A stretch of 64,000 bases of DNA from Citreimonas sp042096055 (GTDB lineage: Bacteria > Pseudomonadota > Alphaproteobacteria > Rhodobacterales > Rhodobacteraceae), in NCBI RefSeq assembly GCF_042096055.1, contig NZ_JBELMH010000001.1, forward strand, positions 124,001 to 188,000. The letters are read 5' to 3'. Below are positions 50,431 through 58,417 of the stretch, in pieces. A program made the translations under genes and the position numbers. Each line of letters opens with the position of its first letter. Positions within the stretch are counted from its first letter, which is position 1. The notes under the pieces are model-generated. The model worked only from the letters and a program-made list of their open reading frames with translations, was not told the DNA's origin and did no database searches.

Positions 50431-51081
50431 TTACTCGTCGGTCTGCTCGGTCGAGGGGACCTCGTCCGCATCGGGCTCTTCGTCCTCGTCCTCGTCGTCC
50501 GCCGCGGCCAGGCCGGTCGGGGCCGAGACGTTGCAAATCACGAAGTCGCGGTCGATCGTGGGCTTCGTGCCCTCGGGCAGCGTCACGTCCGAGATCGTCA
50601 GCACGTCGCCGATCTTGAGCGCGGACACGTCCACGGTCACTTTCTCGGGGATCTCGCCGGCGGTCACGACCAGCTCGATCTCGGGGCGGATCACGGTCAG
50701 CACGCCGCCGCGCTTGATGCCGGGAGCGTTTTCCTCGCCGACGAACTCGACGGGAATGAACAGCGCGATCTTGGTGGTGCGGCGCAGGCGGATGAAGTCC
50801 ACATGCGTCGGCAGGTCCTTGACCACGTCGCGCTGGACCTCGCGGCAGATCACGCGCACGTCGTCGTGGCCGTCCACCTTCATGTTGAACAGCGTCGCCT
50901 TGAAGCGGCCCGCCTTCAGCTTCTTGACCAGCTCGTTGTAGGGCAGGTTGATGGGCAGGGGATCCTTGTCGCCACCGAACACGATGCCCGGGACCATCCC
51001 GTCGCGCCGCGCCTGACGAGCGGCGCCCTTGCCTGTCCCCGTCCGTTCAAGGGCAATGAGATCCGGAATCTCGTTCGCCAT
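50431..51081 (-). CDS. rplY: 50S ribosomal protein L25/general stress protein Ctc
   Basis: 216 residues, the long TL5/Ctc form: N-terminal L25 domain (1-95, ARQARRDGMVPGIVFGGDKDP) and C-terminal TL5 domain (95-190), ending in an acidic tail (DDEDEDEEPDADE). It binds 5S rRNA. GGAGA lies upstream of ATG 51081. The upstream region carries an element shared with guaB at 51245-51311. Confidence 0.94.
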   Translation of the reverse strand: MANEIPDLIALERTGTGKGAARQARRDGMVPGIVFGGDKDPLPINLPYNELVKKLKAGRFKATLFNMKVDGHDDVRVICREVQRDVVKDLPTHVDFIRLRRTTKIALFIPVEFVGEENAPGIKRGGVLTVIRPEIELVVTAGEIPEKVTVDVSALKIGDVLTISDVTLPEGTKPTIDRDFVICNVSAPTGLAAADDEDEDEEPDADEVPSTEQTDE

Positions 51082-51244
51082 GATGTTTCTCCATGTAAGG
51101 GCAGGGTGCCTCCAAGGCTGTCACCCCGCGTGAAGCGCCCGCATAGGCCGGATGCGCCATCTTGGCAAGGGGGATTCCCGCGCGTCGCGTCGCGGGCCTG
51201 GCGGGGCCGATAGACCGGGCCTCATTGCGGGCGCTCCGGCGCGA

Positions 51245-51315
51245 TGTCCCACGATGAGACAGGCATGCGCCCTAGGAAAATCAATGACTTGCAGAGACGT
51301 TTTCACGAATCGTTA
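51245..51315 (-). promoter_or_regulatory. rplY upstream element shared with guaB
   Basis: Read on the minus strand: CGTGAAAACG, CTGCAAGTC, ATTGATTTTCCT, CGCATGC, TGTCTCATCGTGGGACA. These blocks match in order those upstream of guaB (21178-21252). The palindrome is 51245-51261 with one mismatch. It lies about 165 bases before the rplY start. Confidence 0.65.
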
Positions 51316-51523
51316 GGATTTGCACGCCGGTGGCGGCAGGTCGGGGCGCGCGCCCGCAGGGCGCGCGCCCCCCGGGCGACGCGCCGAAGGCGCGGCGCAA
51401 CCCACCCCGGCAGGGGCTGGCGCGTTGCCTGCAAAATCGCGGCGCGCCCCGGCAGACCACGGCGACGCGCCGGAGGCGCGGCGCAGATCCTCGCCTCAGC
51501 CGAAAAGCCGCACGCCGGAACGG
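51316..51523. other. Intergenic region between rplY leader and lldD with paired hairpins
   Basis: No gene is seen. Two near-identical 25-base sequences (51375-51399 and 51461-51485, one mismatch) each form CGCGCC-GRA-GGCGCG hairpins 86 bases apart. They lie 3' of lldD on its strand and may end its transcript, though no T tract follows. Confidence 0.5.
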
Positions 51524-52723
51524 TCAGGCCCAGTCGCCCGAGAACCCTTTCGGCACCAGCAGGATGTCGCGGTCCACGTCGGCGATGTCGGTGCGGCCGC
51601 ACAGGCCCATCGTGGTGTCGAGCTCCTTGTGGATCACCTCGAGCGCGCGGGTCACGCCGGGCTGGCCCATGGCGCCCAGGCCGTAGACCCAGGCGCGGCC
51701 GATCCAGGCGCCCTTGGCGCCCATCGCGATGGCCTTCAGCACGTCCTGCCCCGAGCGGATGCCGCTGTCGATGTGCACCTCGATCCGGTCGCCCACCGCG
51801 TCGAGGATCGGCTCGAGCGCGCGGATGCTCGACAGCGCGCCGTCGAGCTGCCGGCCGCCGTGGTTCGACACGATGATCGCGTCGGCGCCCACGTTGCACG
51901 CCTCCAAAGCATCGCGCGGGTCCATGATGCCCTTGATGATCAGGGGGCCGTCCCACATCTTGCGGAATTGCCGAATGCGGTCCCAGTCCAGCGACTGGTC
52001 GAACGCCTCGGCGGTCCAGGTCGACAGCGAGGACGGGTCGGTCACGCCGCTGGCGTGGCCAACGATGTTGCCGAAGAAGCGCCGCTTGGTCTGCAGCATC
52101 CCCATGCCCCACTGGGCCTTGGTCATCATGTTGGCCACGCTCTTCGGCGTCAGCTTCGGCGGAGCGGACAGGCCGTTCTTCACGTCGCGGTGGCGCTGGC
52201 CCAGCAGCTGCAGGTCGACCGTGATGACGGCAGCCGAGCATTTCGCCTCTTTCGCGCGGTCGAACAGGTTCTGCATGAAGGCGTCGTCCTTCAGCGTGTA
52301 GACCTGCATCCAGAACGGCGCCGAGGTGTGCGAGGCCACGTCCTCGATCGAGCAGATGGACATGGTCGACAGGCAGAACGGCACGCCGAAGGCCTCGGCC
52401 GCGCGGGCCGCCTTGATCTCGCCGTCGAAGTGCTGCATCCCCGTCAGCCCCACCGGCGCCAGCGCCACGGGCATCGCCACGTCCTGCCCGATCATCCGCG
52501 ACCGCGTCGACCGCCCGGCCATGTTCATCGCCACCCGCTGGCGGAAGTAGAGCTTGTCGAAGTCCGAGCTGTTCTCGCGGAAGGTCTGCTCGCTCCAGCT
52601 GCCGGATTCGCAGTAATCGTAGAACATCTTCGGCACGCGGCGGCGGTAGAGCCGGCGCAGGTCCTCGATCTCGGTGATCACGGGCTGGGCGGAGCGGGGC
52701 CAGGGAAAATCGGGCAGGGGCAT
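51524..52723 (-). CDS. lldD: FMN-dependent L-lactate dehydrogenase
   Basis: 399 residues of the alpha-hydroxy-acid oxidase family: MFYDYCESGSWSEQTFRENS, LAPVGLTGMQHFDGE, QVYTLKDD, the catalytic-His motif SNHGGRQLDGA and the FMN-phosphate region DSGIRSGQDVLKAIAMGAKGAWIGR. It oxidises L-lactate to pyruvate, passing electrons to the quinone pool. AGAAGGA precedes ATG 52723; the longer frame to 52873 overlaps the divergent MaoC gene and is not used. Related hydroxy-acid dehydrogenases cannot be fully excluded. Confidence 0.9.
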   Translation of the reverse strand: MPLPDFPWPRSAQPVITEIEDLRRLYRRRVPKMFYDYCESGSWSEQTFRENSSDFDKLYFRQRVAMNMAGRSTRSRMIGQDVAMPVALAPVGLTGMQHFDGEIKAARAAEAFGVPFCLSTMSICSIEDVASHTSAPFWMQVYTLKDDAFMQNLFDRAKEAKCSAAVITVDLQLLGQRHRDVKNGLSAPPKLTPKSVANMMTKAQWGMGMLQTKRRFFGNIVGHASGVTDPSSLSTWTAEAFDQSLDWDRIRQFRKMWDGPLIIKGIMDPRDALEACNVGADAIIVSNHGGRQLDGALSSIRALEPILDAVGDRIEVHIDSGIRSGQDVLKAIAMGAKGAWIGRAWVYGLGAMGQPGVTRALEVIHKELDTTMGLCGRTDIADVDRDILLVPKGFSGDWA

Positions 52724-52871
52724 GGCGATCCTTCTGCGGGCGCGGCGGATTGGTTCGGAAGCGTTACCAATCGCGCGCGGCCGCGTCCATCGCGCGGCAT
52801 GGACAACGGCGTTTTGCCGCGTTCTTCTGGGCGCGACGGTCACGGCGCCGTCACAGCGACAGGGACAGGGC

Positions 52872-53315
52872 ATGCGCTACTTCGAGGATTTTCCCGCCGG
52901 CACGCGGTTCCGCACCGGCACCGAACGGCTGAGCCGCGACGACATCATCGCCTTCGCGCGCGACCACGATCCGCAGCCGTTCCACGTCGACCCCGACGCG
53001 GCGGCCACGTCGCCCTTCGGCGGGCTGATCGCGTCGGGCTTCCACACGATGCTGGTGGCCTTCCGCCTCAGCCTGCGCGACGGCGGCTGGGCCGAGGCGT
53101 CGATGGGATCGCCCGGCATGGACGAGATCCGCTGGCTGCGCCCGGTTCGTCCCGGCAGCACGCTGCATGTCGAGGGTGAGGTCGTGTCGGCCCGGCCGTC
53201 GGGGTCGAAGCCGGACCGCGGCTATGCCGAGATCGCCTACAGCGTGATGGACAAGCAGCACAACGTGGTGATGACCTACCGCGCCACGCATATCCTGCGG
53301 CGCCGGCCGAACTGA
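52872..53315 (+). CDS. MaoC-like (R)-hydratase
   Basis: 147 residues with the hotdog MaoC motif: DIIAFARDHDPQPFHVDPDAA, where Asp and His form the hydratase active pair, followed by FGGLIASGFHTMLVAFRLSL. Enzymes of this group hydrate enoyl-CoA to (R)-3-hydroxyacyl-CoA. It stands alone between lldD (divergent) and trpA (convergent). The start at 52872 is 148 bases from the lldD start. Confidence 0.87.
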   Translation: MRYFEDFPAGTRFRTGTERLSRDDIIAFARDHDPQPFHVDPDAAATSPFGGLIASGFHTMLVAFRLSLRDGGWAEASMGSPGMDEIRWLRPVRPGSTLHVEGEVVSARPSGSKPDRGYAEIAYSVMDKQHNVVMTYRATHILRRRPN

Positions 53316-53346
53316 GCTTGGTCCTGTCCCGGGTCCGCGGCCCGGC

Positions 53347-54138
53347 TCAGGCCGAATGCGCGCCCTCGGCCAGCGAGGCGACGAAGGCCAGCACCTCGTC
53401 CACCGGCTTGCCCTTGGCCATCTCGGCCACGATGGCCGAGCCCACGACGCAGCCGTCGGCGACGCTTGCGATCTCGCGCGCGGTCTCGGGCGTGCGGATG
53501 CCGAAGCCGACGATGACCGGCAGGTTGGCCGCCTTCTGGATGCGCGCCACCTCGGGCGCCACGTCGGCGGCCTGGGCCGCGGCCGCGCCGGTGATCCCGG
53601 TGATCGAGACGTAGTAGACGAAGCCCGAGGTGTTCATCAGCACCGCCGGCAGGCGCTTGTCGTCGGTGGTGGGCGTGGCGAGGCGGATGAAGTTCAGCCC
53701 GGCCGCGCCCGCGGGGATGCACAGCTCGTCGTCTTCCTCGGGGGGCAGGTCGACGATGATCAGCCCGTCGATGCCGGCGGCCTTGGCGTCGTCGAGGAAC
53801 CGGTCGACCCCGCGCGAGTAGATCGGGTTGTAGTAGCCCATCAGCACGATCGGCGTGGTGTCGTCGTCCTTGCGGAAGGCCGCGACCATGTCGAGCGTCT
53901 TCTGCAGGGTCATCCCGCCGGCCAGCGCGCGCTGCCCGGCCTCCTGGATCGTGGGGCCGTCGGCCATGGGATCGGTGAAGGGCAGGCCCAGCTCGATGAT
54001 GTCGACGCCGGCGGCCGGCAGGCCCTTCATCAGCGCCAGCGACGTCTCGACGTCCGGGTCGCCCGCCATGATGTAGGACACGAAGGCGCGGCGGCCCTGG
54101 TCCTTGAGCTTTGCGAACGTGGCGTCGATACGTGTCAT
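53347..54138 (-). CDS. trpA: Tryptophan synthase alpha chain
   Basis: 263 residues with the TIM-barrel active residues Glu (DIIELGLPFTDPMADGPTIQ, catalytic Glu and Asp) and GFGIRTPETAREIA. It cleaves indole-3-glycerol phosphate to indole and glyceraldehyde 3-phosphate and passes indole to TrpB. The open frame reaches 54267, but MTRIDATFAKLKDQG at 54138 matches homologues. The trpB partner is far away (45745) and on the other strand. Confidence 0.95.
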   Translation of the reverse strand: MTRIDATFAKLKDQGRRAFVSYIMAGDPDVETSLALMKGLPAAGVDIIELGLPFTDPMADGPTIQEAGQRALAGGMTLQKTLDMVAAFRKDDDTTPIVLMGYYNPIYSRGVDRFLDDAKAAGIDGLIIVDLPPEEDDELCIPAGAAGLNFIRLATPTTDDKRLPAVLMNTSGFVYYVSITGITGAAAAQAADVAPEVARIQKAANLPVIVGFGIRTPETAREIASVADGCVVGSAIVAEMAKGKPVDEVLAFVASLAEGAHSA

Positions 54139-54235
54139 GGCTGGTCCCCCGGTTTGCGGTCTCTGTTGCCGCATGAGGCGGGGGAAATCAATGCCGGCCA
54201 CGGACAGCGGGCCGGGAACGCGAAGGAGACGGGCG

Positions 54236-55132
54236 ATGCGCATTCTTTTCACCGGGGGTAGCGGCAAGGCGGGCCGGTACGTGGCGCCGATGCTGGCCGA
54301 GGCCGGCCACCGGGTGCTGAACGCGGACCTCGTGCCGCTGGGCGATCCGCGCGTGGACGACCTGCGGGTCGACCTGACCGACGCGGGCCAGGTCTACGGC
54401 GCGCTGCACAGCTACGCGGGCCTCGACGAGCTGACACTGGGCGCCGGGCAGCCGCGCTTCGACGCGGTGGTGCATTTCGCGGCGCTGGCGCGCATCCTGC
54501 TGGCGCCGGACGGCGAGACCTACCGCGTCAACACGCTGTCGACCTACAACGTGATCGAGGCGGCGACCCGGCTGGGTATTCCCAAGGTGATCTTCGCCTC
54601 GTCCGAGACGACCTACGGCGTGTGCTTCGCCGACGGCGAGCGGCGGCCCGACTACCTGCCGGTGGACGAGGATCATCCCACGGTGCCCGAGGACGCCTAC
54701 GCCATGTCGAAGGTCGCCAACGAGGCCTGCGCGCAGGGCTTCCAGCGCCGCTCGGGCCTCGACGTCTACGGGCTGCGGATCAACAACGTGATCGAGCCGC
54801 ACGAATACGCCCGCGACTTTCCCGGCTACGTGGCCGACCCGGAACGCCGGCTGCGCAACATCTTCGGCTATATCGACGTGCGCGACCTGGGCCAGATGGT
54901 GCTGCGCTGCCTGCAGACCGACGGGCTGGGCTACGAGGTGTTCAACGTCGCCAACGACGACACGTCGGTCGGCCTTCCGACCGACGAGCTGCTGCGCCGC
55001 TTCTATCCCGGGGTGCCGGTGCGCAGCGCGCTGGGGCAGTACGAGACGCTCTACTCGAACGCCAAGTCGCGCAACATGGTCGGCTTCGCCCCCGAGCACG
55101 GCTGGCGCGACGACATCGCCGGCGGGCGCTAG
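54236..55132 (+). CDS. NAD-dependent epimerase/dehydratase
   Basis: 298 residues of the extended SDR type: MRILFTGGSGKAGRYVAPMLAEAGH (Rossmann motif TGGxGxxG), VVHFAALARI, SSETTYGVCF and YAMSKV (Tyr-x3-Lys catalytic pair). The ribosome site AAGGAG is upstream of ATG 54236. Members epimerise or dehydrate NDP-sugars or similar; no sugar cluster is nearby, so the substrate is unknown. Confidence 0.85.
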   Translation: MRILFTGGSGKAGRYVAPMLAEAGHRVLNADLVPLGDPRVDDLRVDLTDAGQVYGALHSYAGLDELTLGAGQPRFDAVVHFAALARILLAPDGETYRVNTLSTYNVIEAATRLGIPKVIFASSETTYGVCFADGERRPDYLPVDEDHPTVPEDAYAMSKVANEACAQGFQRRSGLDVYGLRINNVIEPHEYARDFPGYVADPERRLRNIFGYIDVRDLGQMVLRCLQTDGLGYEVFNVANDDTSVGLPTDELLRRFYPGVPVRSALGQYETLYSNAKSRNMVGFAPEHGWRDDIAGGR

Positions 55133-55205
55133 CGCCACCAGGCCCGGCGACGGGTCCGCGCGTGGCGGTCTTGCCGCCGCCCCGCGCGCGGCGTAAGCGG
55201 CTGTC

Positions 55206-56612
55206 ATGGCGCTCGCTCCGCTCTCCTTTACCGGGCATGTCCGCTCGATCCTGTCGCTGGGTCTGCCGCTGGTCGGCGGGCACCTGGCGCAGTTCGCGAT
55301 CGGGCTGACCGACACGGTGATGATCGGCTGGTACGGCGTGCCCGAGCTGGCGGCGCTGACGCTGGCGCACTCGTTCCTGTTCACGCTGGTCCTGTTCGGC
55401 GCGGGCTTCGGCTGGGCGGTGATGCCGATGGTCGCCACCTTCGCCGCGCGCGGGCAGGAGGTGATGATCCGCCGCGCCACGCGCATGGCGCTGTGGCTGT
55501 CGATCCTCTACTTCGTGCTGGTGATGCCGCTGGCGTGGTTCTCGGCGCCGATGCTGCGCGCGCTGGGGCAGACCGACGAGATCGCGCAGATGGCGCAGAC
55601 CTACCTGCGGATCGCGGGCTGGGGAATGCTGCCGGCGCTGGGCGTCATGGTGCTGAAGAACTACCTCGCCGGGCTCGAGCACACGCGCATCGTGCTGTGG
55701 ATCACGCTGGCGGCGGCCGTCGCCAACGCGCTGGCGAACTACGCGCTGATCTTCGGCAACTGGGGGGCGCCCGAGATGGGCATCGCGGGGGCGGCCACCG
55801 CGTCGGTGCTGTCGCACCTGACGGCGCTGGTCTTCGTGGTGCTCTACGCCGTGCGCAAGCTGCCCGAGCACCAGATCTTCGTCCGGTTCTGGCGCCCGGA
55901 CGCCGAGATGTTCGCCAGCGTCGCGCGGCTGGGCATCCCGATCGGCATCACCACGCTGGCCGAGGTGATGCTGTTCGCGGGCTCGGCCGTGCTGATGGGC
56001 GCGCTGGGGGTGATCCCGCTGGCCGCGCACGGCATCGCGATCCAGGTGGCGACCGCGACGTTCATGGTCCAGATGGGCCTGTCGAACGCCGCCACCGTGC
56101 GGGCGGGCACCGCGCTGGGCCACGCGGACGCGGCGCACCTGGCGGCGGGCGCGCGGGCGGTGGTGGCGCTGAGCGTGGCGGCGGTGGCGGCGTCGATGGT
56201 GCTGTACTTCGGCATCCCCGAGACGCTGGTGGGCCTGTTCCTCGACCCCGACGAGCCCGACCGCGCCGCGATCATCGAGGCGGGGCGCGTGCTGCTGGTG
56301 ATGGCGGCGCTGTTCCAGCTGGCGGACGCGCTGCAGGTGATCCATATCGGCCTGCTGCGCGGCCTGCAGGACACGCGCGTGCCGATGCTGATGGCGGCGC
56401 TGTCCTATTGGGGGATCGGCATCCCGGCCGCCTGGGCGCTGGGCCTGCCGCTGGGCCTGGGCGGCGTCGGCGTATGGGCGGGCCTCACGCTGGGGCTGGC
56501 GGTGGCGGCGGTGCTGCTGGGCTGGCGCTTCTGGTCGCGCGCCGTGCCGGGGCTGACGCGCGCCGCGCCAGGCGATCCGGTGCCCGGCCTCGACGTGCCG
56601 CTGCACGACTGA
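55206..56612 (+). CDS. MATE-family efflux transporter (NorM-like)
   Basis: 468 residues with 12 helices and the NorM-like start LSLGLPLVGGHLAQFAIGLTDTVMIGWYG, then ENYLAGLE-like LKNYLAGLEHTRIVLW. It should export cationic compounds with Na+ or H+ exchange. It is unrelated in detail to the DinF-like MATE at 37 kb. It is followed after 78 bases by ychF on the same strand. Confidence 0.87.
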   Translation: MALAPLSFTGHVRSILSLGLPLVGGHLAQFAIGLTDTVMIGWYGVPELAALTLAHSFLFTLVLFGAGFGWAVMPMVATFAARGQEVMIRRATRMALWLSILYFVLVMPLAWFSAPMLRALGQTDEIAQMAQTYLRIAGWGMLPALGVMVLKNYLAGLEHTRIVLWITLAAAVANALANYALIFGNWGAPEMGIAGAATASVLSHLTALVFVVLYAVRKLPEHQIFVRFWRPDAEMFASVARLGIPIGITTLAEVMLFAGSAVLMGALGVIPLAAHGIAIQVATATFMVQMGLSNAATVRAGTALGHADAAHLAAGARAVVALSVAAVAASMVLYFGIPETLVGLFLDPDEPDRAAIIEAGRVLLVMAALFQLADALQVIHIGLLRGLQDTRVPMLMAALSYWGIGIPAAWALGLPLGLGGVGVWAGLTLGLAVAAVLLGWRFWSRAVPGLTRAAPGDPVPGLDVPLHD

Positions 56613-56690
56613 GCGTTCCGGCGGACGGCCCGCTTGCGCGTATCGGCGCGCGGGACTAGACGTGCCGGCCAACAAGCAAAGGGGATGCCG

Positions 56691-57788
56691 ATGGGCTTTC
56701 GGATGGGAATCGTGGGGCTGCCGAACGTGGGCAAGTCGACGCTGTTCAACGCGCTGACCAGGACCGCCGCGGCGCAGGCGGCGAACTTTCCCTTCTGCAC
56801 GATCGAGCCCAACGTGGGCGAGGTCGCGGTGCCGGACGCGCGGCTCGACACGCTGGCGGATCTCGCGAAATCCAAGCAGGTGATCCCGACGCGCATGACC
56901 TTCGTGGACATCGCGGGCCTGGTGAAGGGCGCGTCCAAGGGCGAGGGGCTGGGCAACCAGTTCCTGGCCAACATCCGCGAGGTCGACGCCATCGCCCACG
57001 TGCTGCGCTGCTTCGAGGACGAGGACGTCACGCACGTGGACGGCCGGGTCGACCCGGTGTCCGACGCCGAGACGATCGAGACCGAGCTGATGGTCGCCGA
57101 TATCGAGAGCCTCGAGAAGCGGCTGCAGGGAATCGTGCGCAAGGTGCGCGGCGGCGACAAGGACGCGATCCAGCAGGAGCGCCTGATGAAGGACGCGCTG
57201 GCAGCCCTGGAACAGGGCCAGCCCGCGCGCACCGTCGCGGTGGATGCCGAGGATGCCAAGGCCTGGCGCATGCTGCAGCTGCTGACCGCCAAGCCGGTGC
57301 TGTATGTCTGCAACGTCGACGAGGCCGACGCGGCCGAGGGCAACGCGCTGTCCGAGGCCGTGGGCCGGATGGCCGCCGAGCAGGGCAACAGCCACGTGGT
57401 CATCAGCGCCAAGATCGAGGAAGAGATCAGCCAGCTCGACGACGACGAGGCGGCCGAGTTCCTGTCCGAGCTTGGGCTGGCCGAGGCGGGCCTCGACCGG
57501 TTGATCAAGGCCGGCTACGAACTGCTTGAATTGCAGACCTATTTCACCGTCGGCCCCAAGGAGGCGCGCGCCTGGACCATCCCGCGCGGCACCAAGGCGC
57601 CGCAGGCCGCGGGCGTGATCCACGGCGATTTCGAGCGCGGCTTCATCCGCGCCGAGACCATCGCCTACGACGATTTCGTCTCGCTCGGCGGCGAGCAGGC
57701 TGCCAAGGATTCGGGCAAGATGCGCGCCGAGGGCAAGGCCTACACCGTGCAGGACGGCGACGTGCTGCACTTCCTGTTCAACACCTGA
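56691..57788 (+). CDS. ychF: Redox-regulated ATPase YchF
   Basis: 365 residues, an OBG-family P-loop protein: IVGLPNVGKSTLFNALTRT (G1), DIAGLVKGASKGEGLGNQFL (G3), NVDEAD in place of the NKxD motif that gives ATP over GTP preference, and the C-terminal TGS domain (TYFTVGPKEARAWTIPRGTKAPQAAGVIHGDFERGFIRAE). It associates with ribosomes and acts in stress control. The upstream in-frame ATG at 56685 is an alternative; AAAGGGG favours 56691. Confidence 0.95.
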   Translation: MGFRMGIVGLPNVGKSTLFNALTRTAAAQAANFPFCTIEPNVGEVAVPDARLDTLADLAKSKQVIPTRMTFVDIAGLVKGASKGEGLGNQFLANIREVDAIAHVLRCFEDEDVTHVDGRVDPVSDAETIETELMVADIESLEKRLQGIVRKVRGGDKDAIQQERLMKDALAALEQGQPARTVAVDAEDAKAWRMLQLLTAKPVLYVCNVDEADAAEGNALSEAVGRMAAEQGNSHVVISAKIEEEISQLDDDEAAEFLSELGLAEAGLDRLIKAGYELLELQTYFTVGPKEARAWTIPRGTKAPQAAGVIHGDFERGFIRAETIAYDDFVSLGGEQAAKDSGKMRAEGKAYTVQDGDVLHFLFNT

Positions 57789-57801
57789 TCGCGGGCGGGG
57801 T

Positions 57802-57864
57802 CGGGGGCGCTGCCCCCGTCGCGCTGGCGCGCGACTCCCCCGGGATATTTCGGGACCAAAGAAG
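57802..57864 (-). repeat. Dispersed intergenic element, copy D (reverse orientation)
   Basis: Read on the minus strand: CTTCTTTGGTCCCG, AAATATCCCGGGGGA, stem GTCGCGC-GCCA-GCGCGAC, closing hairpin GGGGGC-AGC-GCCCCC. The stem matches copy B. It lies between the convergent ychF and Lrp-type genes, 33 bases downstream of the Lrp stop and in its orientation. Confidence 0.85.
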
Positions 57865-57896
57865 CGCGGGGCATGTGCGCGTGTCGTGCCGTCCGC

Positions 57897-58133
57897 TCAG
57901 AAGGCGCGGAAGGTGAGCGTGGTCAGCGTACGCTCGATCCCGTCGATGACCAGCAGGTTGTCGTTGATGTACTTGCCGATGTCGGCCTCGTCGGGAATGT
58001 ACATCTTGAGCAGCAGGTCGTATTCGCCGCTGGTCGAGTAGAGTTCCGAGTGGATCTCGCGCAGGGCGATGTCGCCGGCTACGCGGTAGGCGGTGCCGGG
58101 CTTGCAGCGGATCTGGATGAAGACGCAGTTCAT
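57897..58133 (-). CDS. Stand-alone Lrp/AsnC ligand-binding (RAM) domain protein
   Basis: 78 residues that match only the C-terminal RAM domain of Lrp/AsnC regulators (MNCVFIQIRCKPGTAYRVAGDIA...YDLLLKMYIPD...IDGIERTLTTLTF). There is no DNA-binding half, and the open frame upstream is not Lrp-like. Such stand-alone domains bind amino acids or assemble with full-length Lrp proteins. It lies next to element copy D and is divergent from the urease operon, which is a possible functional neighbour, but no link is shown. Confidence 0.83.
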   Translation of the reverse strand: MNCVFIQIRCKPGTAYRVAGDIALREIHSELYSTSGEYDLLLKMYIPDEADIGKYINDNLLVIDGIERTLTTLTFRAF

Positions 58134-58417
58134 GGGGGCCTCGGGCTTTGGGGCGCCCGCTTGCGGGCGTTTGGCGGGACTTGCCCGACATGACCGCAAA
58201 TCGGCGGCGGTTTCCAGCCCTCGTAGCTGTGTTCTCATTACGCCTGGAAATTGTGCAAACGGCGTGAAAGCGCCCATCGGGTGGGCGCGCCGCGCAGGCG
58301 GGCGGCTGTGCGCGGAACGCTTCGGGCCGGCGCGGCTTGTCCCACCGCGCGGCCCCGGTCTCTGATGAACCCCGAGCCGGTGACGCAGGAGAGAGCGCCA
58401 TTCCCTACGATCGCAGC
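58134..58417. promoter_or_regulatory. Urease operon leader region
   Basis: About 280 bases between the divergent Lrp-type gene and ureD. It holds GCGCCCA-TCGGG-TGGGCGC (58270-58288), a 7-bp hairpin without T tract. The most AT-rich stretch, near 58235-58260, is a likely promoter zone. An AGGAGAG ribosome site at 58387-58393 is too far from the ureD ATG (24 bases) but well placed for an in-frame ATT at 58400. Confidence 0.45.

Noticed and set aside
54942..57770. Minus-strand open frame of more than 900 codons opposite the NorM-like MATE and ychF genes
   Set aside because: Both plus-strand genes have clear family signatures over the same DNA; the antisense product has no recognisable motif.
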